Notes: generated from the letters alone by a model not told the origin. Positions 1-8,710 are shown, numbered from the stretch's first letter. The stretch: DNA of 15,773 bases from CBDCME01 sp965218865 (GCA_965218865.1 CBDCME010000017.1:1-15773); one strand, 5' to 3'. Translations and numbers: made by a program.

Positions 1-828
1 GAGACCCGCTTCGATTACTGGCGGCGGATGGAATTCAGCCCCGAGCAATGGGCCGGCTTGAAATGCCATGCCAAAGAGAAACGGCTGCTATTCCTCAGTT
101 CGCCGTTTTCGCTCGCGGCCGTTGAATTGCTCGAGAAGGTCGGCGTCGCGGCCTGGAAAATTGCCTCGGGCGAGGTCACGAATGTGCCGCTCATCGATGC
201 CGTCGGCCGCTCCGGCTTGCCCGTATTGCTATCGACGGGGATGAGCGACTTGAGCGAAATCGACGTGGCGGCCGCGCGCGTCAAGGCCCTGGGGGCGCCG
301 CTGGCCGTTCTTCAGTGCGCCAGCGTTTACCCGTCGCCGCCGGAGTCGGTCGGCTTAAATCTGTTAGCGACGTTCCGCGACCGCTACGCGTGCGCGGTGG
401 GTCTTTCCGATCATTCGGGGACTATCTTCCCGGGTTTGGCCGCCGCGACGGTGGGAGCAGAGGTACTGGAGGTCCATGTTACGCTTTGCCGAAATATGTT
501 CGGCCCCGACGTCACCGCGTCGGTCACCACCGCTGAACTCTCCCAGCTCGTCACCGGCATACGGTTCATCGAGCGTATGCGGGCTCACCCGGTCGACAAG
601 ACCCGGTTGCCCGCGAACGAGATGCGAAAAATCTTCATGAAAAGCATCGTGGCGCGCGCGAACTTGACGGTGGGAACGGTCCTGACCCCGGAGAACATCG
701 CCTTGAAAAAGGCCGGCGCCGGCCTCCCCGCGAGCGCCCTCGATTCGCTTTATCGGCGCCGTTTGCGGCGGGACGTCGCCCGCGACGTGCCGATCATGCT
801 CGACGACCTTGATCCCCATCAGTCATGA
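1..828 (+). CDS. neuB: NeuB-family nonulosonate (sialic/legionaminic acid) synthase, 5'-truncated by window edge
   Basis: The reading frame is open from base 1, so the gene starts upstream; an internal ATG at 28 is not the start. About 275 residues are visible. Seen: the TIM-barrel segment with ASGEVTNVPL and LLSTGMSD, then QCASVYPSPPE, GLSDHSG, and EVHVTLCRNMFGPDVTAS, followed by a C-terminal SAF (antifreeze-like) domain around KSIVARANLTVGTVLTPENI. These are the landmarks of the NeuB family, which condenses phosphoenolpyruvate with ManNAc or a related 6-deoxy sugar to give a nine-carbon acid in the cytoplasm. The stop overlaps the neuC start by ATGA (825-828), so the two are translationally coupled. 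The EVH variant in place of the common EKH, together with GPDVTAS, fits NeuB relatives of uncertain substrate, so Neu5Ac versus legionaminic acid is open. No CMP-sugar synthetase lies in the window. Confidence 0.93.
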   Translation, partial: ETRFDYWRRMEFSPEQWAGLKCHAKEKRLLFLSSPFSLAAVELLEKVGVAAWKIASGEVTNVPLIDAVGRSGLPVLLSTGMSDLSEIDVAAARVKALGAPLAVLQCASVYPSPPESVGLNLLATFRDRYACAVGLSDHSGTIFPGLAAATVGAEVLEVHVTLCRNMFGPDVTASVTTAELSQLVTGIRFIERMRAHPVDKTRLPANEMRKIFMKSIVARANLTVGTVLTPENIALKKAGAGLPASALDSLYRRRLRRDVARDVPIMLDDLDPHQS

Positions 829-1979
829 AGCACAAGATTTGCGTCGTTATCACGGCACGGCCCAGTTACTCACGGATCCGTACGGCCCTCGACGCCATAC
901 GTTGTCATCCCCAGCTCGAGCTGCAGCTTGTCGTCGCCGCCTCGGCCCTGCTCGACCGTTACGGCAACGCCGTCGATGTGATCGAGAGGGAGGGGTTTCG
1001 CGTCGACCGCCGGGTGTACATGGTCGTCGAAGGCGAAAATCTCGTCACCTCGGCCAAATCGACCGGCTTCGGCCTCGCAGAGCTGGCAACGGTTTTCGAC
1101 GACCTGGCGCCCGACAGGGTCGTCACGATCGCGGATCGATTCGAAACCATGGCCACGGCCGTGGCCGCCGCGTACATGCACATCCCTCTGGTGCACGTGC
1201 AGGGCGGCGAGGTTTCCGGATTGATCGACGAGAAGGTCCGCCACGCGATAACCAAGCTTGCCAATCTCCATCTCGTGTCGACCGAAAAGGTGGCCGTGCG
1301 AGTCATCGCCATGGGCGAACGGCCCGAACGGGTCCACGTCACGGGTTGCCCGTCGATCGACATCGCCAAGGCGGCAATCGCCGATCCGGGGATTTCCTTC
1401 AATATTTTTGACGCCTTCGGCGGCGTCGGCGCGCGCCAGAACCTCGACAACGGTTACCTCGTGGTCACCCAACATCCGGTGACGACGGAATACGAGCAGT
1501 CACGCCGCCACGTCGAGGAAACCTTGCACGCGATCGAGGACTGCGGGTTGCCGACGTTGTGGTTCTGGCCGAACGTCGACGCCGGATCGGACGGCACTTC
1601 GGAAGGCATCAGAGGATTCCGAGAATCCCACGAGTTGCCCAACGTCCGCTTCTTCAAGAATTTTCCACCCGAGGTTTTTCTGCGGGTTCTGTACAACAGT
1701 AAATGCGTGATCGGTAACTCCAGCGTCGCGATCAGGGAATGTTCGTTTCTGGGAGTCCCGGCGGTAAACATCGGCAGCCGACAATCGAATCGCGACCGTG
1801 GCTCCAACGTCGTCGACGTGGCTTATGATCGCTCGGCGATCATCGACGCCATCCGGCTTCAAGCTTCGTCGGGCCGCAGGGCCATGGCTAAGCTCTATGG
1901 CGACGGCAAAGCCGGAACCCGGATCGCGAACGTCATCGCGGACACCGACGTTAAGGTCGAAAAGCAGCTCACCTATTGA
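825..1979 (+). CDS. neuC: NeuC-type UDP-N-acetylglucosamine 2-epimerase (hydrolysing)
   Basis: A 384-residue protein of normal length for NeuC. It belongs to the GT-B-fold epimerase family that converts UDP-GlcNAc (or a modified UDP-sugar) into ManNAc plus UDP, supplying the substrate of NeuB. Seen: N-terminal KICVVITARPSYSRIR, ADRFETMA at residues 103-110, HVQGGEVSGLIDEKVRHAIT at 124-143, a QHPVTTEYEQ segment, WPNVDAGSDG, and GNSSVAIRECSFLGVPAVNI with the SRQSNRDRGSN tail that contacts UDP in this family. The ATG is fixed by the 4-bp overlap with neuB. The gene ends 31 bp before the convergent ABC exporter gene. Whether the real substrate is UDP-GlcNAc (sialic acid) or a diacetamido sugar (legionaminic acid) cannot be told from this sequence. 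Confidence 0.93.
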   Translation: MKHKICVVITARPSYSRIRTALDAIRCHPQLELQLVVAASALLDRYGNAVDVIEREGFRVDRRVYMVVEGENLVTSAKSTGFGLAELATVFDDLAPDRVVTIADRFETMATAVAAAYMHIPLVHVQGGEVSGLIDEKVRHAITKLANLHLVSTEKVAVRVIAMGERPERVHVTGCPSIDIAKAAIADPGISFNIFDAFGGVGARQNLDNGYLVVTQHPVTTEYEQSRRHVEETLHAIEDCGLPTLWFWPNVDAGSDGTSEGIRGFRESHELPNVRFFKNFPPEVFLRVLYNSKCVIGNSSVAIRECSFLGVPAVNIGSRQSNRDRGSNVVDVAYDRSAIIDAIRLQASSGRRAMAKLYGDGKAGTRIANVIADTDVKVEKQLTY

Positions 1980-2010
1980 TCGGCGCCCCTGGTTTTGGTC
2001 GTGGCTCCGT

Positions 2011-3723
2011 TCAGGCCCGGTGACGGGCACCGTCATCGACCTCCGAGGCGCCATCGGCGTCCAAGGTGTAGAGTCGGTCGGCGACGCTTGTCCACGCCGG
2101 CGTATGGGTAATGGCGACGATCGTCAGCGAGCCGGAAAGGGCCCGGACGTTGCGGCAAACCGCCATTTCCGTTTCGGGATCCAGGGCACTGGTGACTTCG
2201 TCGAGTATCAACAGCTTGGGACCGTGCGCCAGGGCCCGAGCCAGCGCGATACGCTGGCGCTGGCCCCCGGATAATCTTGATCCCCGCTCGCCGACCTGGG
2301 ATAGGATCCCGTTTTCCGCCTTGGCCACGAAGGGCCAGGCCCCGGCGGCCTCGAGCGCCGCGCGCGCGGCGTCGGCCGAGATCGATTGGTCTCCGAGAGT
2401 TACGTTGGCGAGAATGGTGTCGTGAAAGAGGACCATTTCCTGAGGAACGTATCCGACCATGGCGCGCCAGGCCGCCAGGTCGATGCGCTCGAGAGGCACG
2501 CCATCGATCAGGATACGCCCGCCTTTGGGCCGATAGAGCCCGAGCAGGTGATCGATGAGGGTCGTCTTGCCGACTCCGGACGCTCCCATGATTACGGTCA
2601 ACTTATTGGCCGGGATTTCGAGCGAGAGGTTCTCGATGACGTGCCCCGACGCAAATGAATACGACAGGTTTTCAAAGACGCAGCCGTGTTCGAGCGCAGG
2701 CACGATTCCTGGCGACAACGGCTCCGCCTGGCGCTCCGATTCCTCGATCAGGCCGTGGATCGACCAGTAGGCGCTCTCGACGATGACCGCTTTCTGATAT
2801 TGCTGTTGCATTTTTCCGATTGTCGACACCGTCCCATAGAGCAGCAAACTCATGACGAAAAGTTCGGCGATGGGTAGGACCCAGTGCTCCACGGCGAAAT
2901 AGAATCCCACCGCCAGGCACATGGCCAACATCGGTTCCCGGAGATTGCGCAGGGCCTGGTTGCTGACCACCTGCTTGCGCAAGGCTCGTTTGAGGGCCGC
3001 GATCTTGTTGTCGAAAATGTCGGCGAAGTGGCCTTGCCGCGACATCGCCTTGAGGACCTTGATGCCGGCCAAGGCATCGCTCAAACCCGTCGTGAGCTCG
3101 CGCGTCCGCTTGGTCTGGCGTCTTCCCGCCTTTTTCGAGGCGGTAACCAGCCAACTCAGCGACAAGGCGATCATGCCGCCGACCGCCACCGAGACGAGCG
3201 CCTGCTTCCACGAAACCAAAAACGCGACAGCGACGTACACGAAGCACTGAACGATGTTGGCGACGACCAGCGCGGCCAACAGATAGGCCTCGCCGGAACG
3301 GGTCGCCTCCAGGCTCACGGCGTTGGCGATCCGACCCACCGGCTGGTGCGTGAAATACTCCCACTTGGCCGCCAATAGATTGTCGATCAACCTTTTGCGC
3401 AATCGTGTGGCGACCTCCGCCATGGCGTTGCCGACGTATCTCATCGCCAGGATGACCAGGGCCGACTTCAAGAACAAACCACTGACGACGATGACCACGA
3501 GGGTAGCGAGCGTCGGCGCCAGTCCGAGATCGTCGAGGGTATCGATCACGACTCGGTTCAGCGCCGAAGATTCCCGCGCCGCCTCCGGGGTCGCGAGGCT
3601 GAGCAGGGGCAACAGGGCCGCCAGTCCGACCCCCTCCGCGATACCGGCGACCAGAAGACACAACAGAACCGTCCACCGGCTGGCGCTATCGCTGCCCAGG
3701 AATATTCGCAGGACGCCGATCAT
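2011..3723 (-). CDS. ABC-type exporter, fused transmembrane and ATPase domains (MsbA/lipid-glycan exporter type)
   Basis: A 570-residue half-transporter, expected to act as a homodimer in the inner membrane. The first ~310 residues hold hydrophobic segments (for example TVLLCLLVAGIAEGVGLAAL, LATLVVIVVSGLFLKSALVI, a pair near LLAALVVANIVQCFVYVAVA, and AMCLAVGFYFAVEHW), the ABC type-1 exporter arrangement. The ATPase part has Walker A GASGVGKTT at 380-388, a Q-loop in GYVPQEMVLFHDTI, signature LSGGQRQ at 484-490, Walker B LLILDEVTSALD with D508/E509, and the switch histidine in ITHTP, so it should be catalytically competent. Its start codon overlaps the HIT gene's stop (ATGA), so they are co-translated. 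Convergent neighbours neuB/neuC suggest, but do not prove, a surface glycan or lipid substrate; drug or peptide export is possible. Confidence 0.9.
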   Translation of the reverse strand: MIGVLRIFLGSDSASRWTVLLCLLVAGIAEGVGLAALLPLLSLATPEAARESSALNRVVIDTLDDLGLAPTLATLVVIVVSGLFLKSALVILAMRYVGNAMAEVATRLRKRLIDNLLAAKWEYFTHQPVGRIANAVSLEATRSGEAYLLAALVVANIVQCFVYVAVAFLVSWKQALVSVAVGGMIALSLSWLVTASKKAGRRQTKRTRELTTGLSDALAGIKVLKAMSRQGHFADIFDNKIAALKRALRKQVVSNQALRNLREPMLAMCLAVGFYFAVEHWVLPIAELFVMSLLLYGTVSTIGKMQQQYQKAVIVESAYWSIHGLIEESERQAEPLSPGIVPALEHGCVFENLSYSFASGHVIENLSLEIPANKLTVIMGASGVGKTTLIDHLLGLYRPKGGRILIDGVPLERIDLAAWRAMVGYVPQEMVLFHDTILANVTLGDQSISADAARAALEAAGAWPFVAKAENGILSQVGERGSRLSGGQRQRIALARALAHGPKLLILDEVTSALDPETEMAVCRNVRALSGSLTIVAITHTPAWTSVADRLYTLDADGASEVDDGARHRA

Positions 3724-4184
3724 CTAGTGTCCCGCTCGCGCGGCCAGCGCTGGCGCAGGAAGCTGATCAGCGACGATAATTGCGCCTGGTCCAGATCGGT
3801 CTTTGCGCCGAGGTCCGGCGTGGCGGGCCAACCCGGATCGTGAAACGTCACGCCGGCGAAAGTCCGGGCCGTGCCGTAACGCGGAATGACGTGAAAATGC
3901 ACGTGCGGGTCGACCATCATCAGCATCAAATAATTCAGCTTCTCGAATTGAAAGGCCTCGGCGAGGACGCTCTCGATGTCCCGGATCACGTCTTTAAGAC
4001 CGGCGAAGGCCGCCCCGTCCAGTTCGGAGAACGCGGTGGCGGTAGACGTGCAAGCCAGCACCAGCGCCCCCAACGTGACTTGTTGCGGCCGCAGCAGAAC
4101 CACCCACGAATCGTATTCGGCGAGGCGCGTTTCCGGGTAACCGAACTTGGCGATGGTCGCGTTGGGCGCGGTGTCGTTGCTCAT
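3720..4184 (-). CDS. HIT-family (histidine triad) nucleotide-binding/hydrolase protein
   Basis: A 154-residue protein when started at the ATG at 4184, which begins MSNDTAPNATIAKFGYPETR and is preceded by a GGGAGG ten bases upstream. The catalytic triad motif HVHFHVIP is complete (H94, H96, H98) after NYLMLMMVDP. HIT proteins hydrolyse nucleoside phosphoramidates or dinucleoside polyphosphates, or transfer nucleotides; the exact substrate is not readable here. The N-terminal region (ETRLAEYDSWVVLLRPQQVTLGALVLA) matches how HIT proteins begin their first beta strands. It is the first gene of a two-gene operon with the ABC exporter (ATGA overlap). The frame stays open upstream to 4391, but that part is low in family-like sequence and lies beyond the ribosome site, so it is left out. 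Confidence 0.88.
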   Translation of the reverse strand: MSNDTAPNATIAKFGYPETRLAEYDSWVVLLRPQQVTLGALVLACTSTATAFSELDGAAFAGLKDVIRDIESVLAEAFQFEKLNYLMLMMVDPHVHFHVIPRYGTARTFAGVTFHDPGWPATPDLGAKTDLDQAQLSSLISFLRQRWPRERDTR

Positions 4185-4358
4185 ACGCCTGGTGCCTCCC
4201 GGCCAATCCATCGGCGATCCGCTCGTCCCCGTGCGAACGTCACGATTTCGGGTCGCATTCTTGGAGACCACCCCGTCAGGCGGCAACCCGGCATTCCGTG
4301 AAAATTTCGTTCGCGAACCACCGAAGCAATCGAAACCCGCTGGCCGGGGAATGACGCC
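4185..4358. other. Divergent leader region between the HIT gene and a candidate small ORF
   Basis: Together with 4359-4633 this makes a 449-bp gap without a confident gene. The left part must carry the promoter of the HIT-ABC operon reading leftward; no convincing -35/-10 pair stands out. No tRNA-like fold, tandem repeat or T-tailed hairpin was found. Confidence 0.4.
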
Positions 4359-4514
4359 GTGGTCAAGAAACGGGGTCCCTACAACCACCATGAACCTTAC
4401 CCCACCGGCGACAATCCAGAAACGGAAATCGCCGCTACGGACCCGGCTTCGAAACTCACTGACATGATGACCCTGGCGCCCCAGGTGGTCCGTGTTTCAT
4501 CGGAGACAAAGTAG
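4359..4514 (+). CDS. Candidate small protein of 51 residues, unknown function
   Basis: A short frame starting at GTG, with GGGGA eight bases upstream, and ending in TAG. The translation starts VVKKRGPYNHHEPYPTGDNP and ends in APQVVRVSSETK (first residue Met if GTG is used). It is hydrophilic, with no transmembrane segment or signal peptide. The frame is open from 4302, and the codons show G/C-rich third positions much like the neighbours, which is why it is listed; an overlapping frame in the same region looks compositionally random. I do not recognise the family. It points the same way as the downstream STAND gene but is separated from it by ~120 bp containing a palindrome. It could be a genuine small gene, the end of a decayed gene, or chance. 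Confidence 0.3.
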   Translation: MVKKRGPYNHHEPYPTGDNPETEIAATDPASKLTDMMTLAPQVVRVSSETK

Positions 4515-4534
4515 TGGATTCATTCTGCCCGTAT

Positions 4535-4550
4535 ACTTAAGGCCTTAAGT
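4535..4550. promoter_or_regulatory. Perfect 16-bp palindrome upstream of the STAND gene
   Basis: ACTTAAGGCCTTAAGT reads the same on both strands with no mismatch and no spacer. It sits in an AT-rich stretch 84 bp before the STAND-gene start codon, where an operator or promoter region is expected. There is no T-run after it, and a zero-loop palindrome makes a poor RNA hairpin, so a dimeric DNA-binding protein site is more likely than a terminator. No regulator can be named. Confidence 0.4.
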
Positions 4551-4633
4551 CCGTAGATAGTATTTTCCTTTGCGCCTGAGCCAAGTATGATTCCCGCAAA
4601 TCAGCAATCGACGGGAAAAAGGGGAGCGGCTCG

Positions 4634-7427
4634 ATGACCGAGCCGAAGCGGGTCCGGAAATTCATCTCATCGCCGGGGGACGTTCGTCCGGAACGTCTGA
4701 TCGCCCAGCGGGTCGTCGAGCGCCTCGACCGCGAGTTCGGCTATCACTTCCGGGTCGAGCCGGTGCTGTGGGAACGCGAACCCCTGATCGCTACCGAACA
4801 CTTCCAGACCATGATCACGCCGCCACGCGAAACCGACATCGTGGTGGTGATCCTGTGGTCGCGCCTGGGTTCGCCGTTACCCGAGGAGGAATTCAAGGGG
4901 GCGGTGACGGGCGAGCCGGTCACGGGCACCGAGTGGGAGTTCGAAGACGCGATGAAGTCGTACCAGGAACGCCGCCTCCCCGACCTCATGCTGTACCGCA
5001 AACAAGCGCCGGTGATGGCATCCCTAGAGGATGACGAAGCGCTGGAGCAACAACGGAAACAGAAGCGCCTGGTCGAATCATTCATGAAGCGATGGTTCGT
5101 GGACGAAGCGGCGGGAACGTTCAAGGCAGCCTCGCAGGTTTTTTCGGGTCCAGAACAGTTCGAAGAGATGCTGGAGGCGCATCTTCGGGGATTGTTGCGG
5201 CAACGATTGGACCTCCCCGACGAAGAGGTCGTACAGACGGGCATCCGCTGGCACCAGGGATCGCCGTACCGGGGACTGGAACCCTTCGAGATGGAACACG
5301 CCCGGGTGTTCTTCGGGCGCACCCGGGCGCGCAACGCGCTGCGGGAGCTGCTCGTTCGGCAAGCGGCCAAGGGAAACGCCTTCGTCCTGGTGTTCGGCGC
5401 CAGCGGCAGCGGCAAATCGTCGCTGGTGAAGGCCGGCCTGTTGCCGGACCTGTCGTTGCCGGGGATGGTGGCGCGGATCGGACTGGTGCGCACCGCGATC
5501 ATACGTCCCAGCGACGCCGCCGGGAATCCCTCGGCCGCCCTCGCCGGCTCCTTGGTTGGCACCAACGGCGCTCCCCGAGCTCGCGGAAGACCCCCTGCTC
5601 TATGACCGATCCACCCTTGAGGACGTTCTCCGCGGAAGAGCCAACCAAGTGGCCTAACCGCTCCGCCAAGCCCTTTCGGTGGCGGGCAAGAAAGCGGCAC
5701 TGACCGAGCACGCGGAAGCGCGTGTCGTGGTGGTGGTGGACCAGCTTGAGGAGTTGTTCACGCTGGAGCGATTGTCGCAAGAGGATCGGGAGGCCTTTGT
5801 CTCCGCCTTGGCAGGCTTGGCCCAAAGTGGACTGGCGTGGGTGATCGCGACGATGCGGAGCGACTTCTTCGACCAGTTGGCGGGCCTTCCCTCGCTGATG
5901 GCGTTGTCGGAGGGAGAATCACGATATTTGCTGGCGCCACCGACCGATGCCGAGATCGGCCAGATCATCCGCCAGCCGGCGCGGGAAGCGGGGATACGGT
6001 TCGAGGCCGACAAGGAGACGGCGACCGCTCTGGACGAGGAGCTGCGCCAGGCGGCGTCGAAAGACCCGCAGGCCCTGCCATTGCTGGAGTTCGTCCTGGA
6101 CGAGCTGTGGAAGCGGCGAAGCGAAAAGGGACTTCTGACCTACGGAGCCTATGAACGACTCGGCGGCTTGGAAGGCGCCTTGGGACGGCGGGCCGAGGAA
6201 TGTTTCCAGTCTCAGCCGGAAGACGTCCAGGCCGCGTTACCGAGTGTATTGCGGTCCTTGGTGACGGTGGGCCAGGGAGAGGACGCGCGAGCGACCGCGC
6301 GGATGGTGCCGACGAGCACCTTCGCGGAAGGAACCCCGGCGAGAACACTGGTGGAGGCTTTTCTCCATCCGGATGCCCGCCTTCTCGTCGCCGATTCGGA
6401 CGATGCCGGCGCCCGGGAGCGAGTCGCGCACGAGGCGCTATTGACCCACTGGCCGCGGGCAGAGCAGCAGATCACGGCTGACCGTCAGGACCTGCAGCTC
6501 AGGGCACGGCTTGAGCAGGAGGCGGAGGAATGGTCATCGGCAAACGAAGATGACAAGGCGAGTTGGCTGATTCCGGGTGATCTCCGACTCTCCGAGGCTG
6601 AAGACCTCATGTCCCGGCGCGGGGATGAGCTGGATGCGAGGTTGGTGGCGTTTGTAAAGGCGTCGACCGCCGCCCACGAGGCCGAGACCGCGCGCAAGGC
6701 GGAGCAAGAGCGAAAGCTGCTTCAGGCCGAGGCGCAGGCGGCAAAGGAAAGGGAAGCCGCTGCACAGCGGATCGCACGACGGACTCGGGTTGCGGCAATG
6801 ATATTGGGCATCTTCGTTGTCGTCGCATTGGGCGGCGCGGGATATGGCTTTTATGGTCAGCAAAAAGCCCAGGAGAAGGAGAGAGAAGCAGCAATTGAGC
6901 GTAACAATGCCCTAAAATCGCAATCTCACTTCTTGGCAAAAGCATCCCGCGAGGCAACGGACAAGCGAGGTGCGATCCCGGGCATGCTTTTGGCTCTCAA
7001 AGCGCTGCCCGATGATCTTAAGAACCCCAAGCGACCATACGTGGCCGCGGCGGAAGTTTCGCTCAACTACGCGCTTAACGCTCATTACGAGCGTCGAGAA
7101 ATTGCCGTCCTGGAAGGCCATAAAGACGCGGTATATCACGCCGCCTTCAGCACGGACGGGACACGCATCGTGACGGCGTCATCGGACAGTACGGCGCGTC
7201 TCTGGGATGCGGTCACGGGAGAGACGGTTGCCGTCCTTGAAGGTCATAACGATATCGTATGGAACGCCGCCTTTAGCCCGGACGGGACACGCATCGTGAC
7301 GGCGTCGGTGGATTACACGGCGCGGATTTACCCGGTCTACTCTCTGCGAGAGTTAATCAAAGTTGCACGCGCTCGTGTGGGCCGGGATTTGACGCCCGAG
7401 GAACGCAAGGAATTCTTCTTGGGGTGA
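4634..7427 (+). pseudogene. DUF4062-like / nSTAND1 ATPase / TM / WD40 protein, interrupted by frameshift and nonsense codon
   Basis: The start is ATG 4634 with GGGGAG seven bases upstream. Residues 1-~190 resemble the TIR-fold DUF4062 domain (KFISSPGDVRPER, ETDIVVVILWSRLGSPLP, TGTEWEFEDA). Then GSPYRGLEPFEMEHARVFFGR and Walker A GASGSGKSS (255-263) open an nSTAND1 NTPase. Near 5560-5570 the frame slips by one extra base: the first frame dies at a TGA (5603-5605), while ALPELAEDPLLYDRSTLEDV continues in the next frame. That frame meets TAA at 5655-5657, then resumes with QALSVAGKKAAL and Walker B VVVVVDQLEEL. Downstream come a winged-helix-like arm, a coiled coil rich in A/E/K, one TM helix (RVAAMILGIFVVVALGGAGY), and only two WD40 units before a family-like end (DLTPEERKEFFLG). 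Removing one base gives exactly 931 codons. STAND proteins of this build are signalling or defence switches; here both halves are separated, although the second could restart at GTG 5679. Confidence 0.85.
7153..7306 (+). repeat. Two WD40 units with a 28-nt identical core
   Basis: Positions 7153-7180 and 7279-7306 are identical over 28 nt and lie 126 bp apart, exactly one 42-residue WD40 unit. The units read AVLEGHKDAVYHAAFSTDGT and AVLEGHNDIVWNAAFSPDGT, both continuing RIVTAS. WD40 propellers usually need about seven blades, so two near-identical units suggest a contracted array. Confidence 0.85.
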
Positions 7428-7577
7428 CGATCATCGCCGCGCTGCTCAGGCTGGGGTACAGGCATTAACCGGTAGGCGGGTAGTTTACAGGTGAGCGGCG
7501 GCAGCCGCTGGTTGCGGGATCAATCATGGAACATCATCCGCGATCCGAGCAAGGCGGATCCTCGGGGAGATCCTCCA
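7428..7577. other. Short gap between the STAND pseudogene and the IS; probable former 3' flank of the rubredoxin-MBL gene
   Basis: No gene of its own. Read leftward from 7577 it is open for 18 codons to a TGA at 7520-7522, in the frame the rubredoxin-MBL gene would have had before the IS inserted. A hairpin AGCGGC-GGCA-GCCGCT (7494-7509) has no T tract. Confidence 0.45.
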
Positions 7578-7579
7578 TA

Positions 7580-7606
7580 GTGTTCCGACTCATTTAAACG
7601 GTACCC
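7580..7606 (+). repeat. IS630 left terminal inverted repeat
   Basis: Begins GTGTTCCGACTCATTTAAAC directly after TA 7578-7579. It pairs with the right end at 21/27 positions, including an uninterrupted CATTTAAA block. The transposase TAA stop (7594-7596) lies within it. Confidence 0.88.
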
Positions 7607-8680
7607 TTCTTCACCTGATTGAGGGTGTTCCGAGCTCGATCCACTTTTTTGAGGATGTCTCGGGCGGTGGCGGTCCAGGCGAAGGGTTTGGAGTTCTCGT
7701 TGTGCTTGGCGAGATAGTCGTCGATGGCCGCCTCCAGTTCGGGGACGCTCTTGAAGACGCCCCGGCGGATGGCGTTTTGGGTGATTTCGGCGAAGAAGCG
7801 TTCGACCTGGTTCAGCCAGGAGGCCGACGTCGGCGTGAAGTGGAAATGGAAGCGGGGGTGCTTTTCCAGCCACGCCTTGACCTTGGCATGCTTGTGGGTG
7901 GCGTAGTTGTCGACGATCAAGTGGATGTCGAGCCGCTTCGGCGTCTTGCGGTCGAGCCGGCGCAGGAAACGGAGGAACTCCTGGTGCCGGTGCCGCTTCA
8001 TGCATTGGCCGATGACCGTGCCGTCGAGCACGTTGAGCGCCGCGAACAGCGTCGTCGTGCCGTTGCGCTTGTAATCGTGGGTCATGGTGCCGGCGCGGCC
8101 CTTCTTTATCGGCAGGCCGGGCTGGGTGCGGTCGAGAGCCTGAACCTGGCTCTTCTCGTCGACCGAAAGAACCAGCGCCTTGTCCGGCGGGTTCAGGTAA
8201 AGCCCGATAACGTCCTCCACCTTCTCGGCGAACCTCGGGTCGTTCGAGACCTTGAAGATGGAAATCAGATGCGGCTTCAATCCATACTCGGCCCAGATCC
8301 TCTGCACACTGGCTGATTCCGACGGCCTTGGCCATCGTGCGAACACTCCACTGGGTCGCGTTCGGCGGTGCCTCCCGCATCGTCTTCGTCAACACCAGCG
8401 ATTTCACCGCGGCGCCCAAGGGGGGCTTGCCGGACCCCCGGTCCCGATCCCGCAACAGTCCGTCGACCCCTTCCTCGAGGAAGCGTTCCTGCCAGCGCCA
8501 CACCGTCGGCTTGCTCTTGCCTACTTGACGCATGATCGCCATCGTCCCGAGACGATCCCCGGACAGAAGCACGATCCGCGCACGCCAGACATGCTTCTGG
8601 GGGGTATTCCGGCCCGAAACCAGCCGCTCCAGTCGGCTCCGGTCGCCAGGAGATACCCAAATACAAGCGGTTGTTCCCAT
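7594..8680 (-). pseudogene. IS630-family transposase, frameshifted
   Basis: The start is ATG 8680 (MGTTACIWVSPGDRSRLERL). The first frame carries the helix-turn-helix region (GTMAIMRQVGKSKPTVWRWQ) and runs to TMAKAVGIS near 8318. The rest, SVQRIWAEYGLKPHLISIFK, continues in another frame to TAA 7594. The second part has the DDE catalytic triad: D in LVLSVDEKSQVQALDRTQPG, D in LIVDNYATHKH, E in SWLNQVERFFAEIT. The joint (about 8305-8318) shows a net shift of +1 (or loss of five bases if an EA pair was present). There is no slippery heptamer at the joint, and the shift is not the -1 used by most frameshifting insertion sequences, so damage is more likely than programmed recoding. Without rejoining, no single product has both the DNA-binding and catalytic parts. 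Confidence 0.85.
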
Positions 8681-8710
8681 GCAGGCATAATCGCATAGTT
8701 CCAGTCCCTT

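Noticed and set aside
2672..3676. 334-residue minus-strand frame inside the ABC exporter gene
   Set aside because: A frame-shifted shadow of the exporter, Gly/Arg-rich with no hydrophobic pattern.
4185..4391. Longer N terminus for the HIT protein (start at 4391)
   Set aside because: The extra 69 residues look random; a good ribosome site and a family-like N terminus support ATG 4184.
4744..5700. 318-residue minus-strand frame opposite the STAND gene
   Set aside because: Ser/Arg/Pro-rich antisense shadow; the plus strand carries recognisable DUF4062-like and nSTAND1 motifs.
7494..7509. Hairpin AGCGGC-GGCA-GCCGCT as terminator of the STAND gene
   Set aside because: It is followed by GGTTGCGG with no T tract, so it lacks the intrinsic terminator signature.
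8305..8318. Programmed frameshift in the IS630 transposase
   Set aside because: No slippery heptamer or downstream structure is evident, and the shift is +1 (or a five-base loss), not the usual -1.
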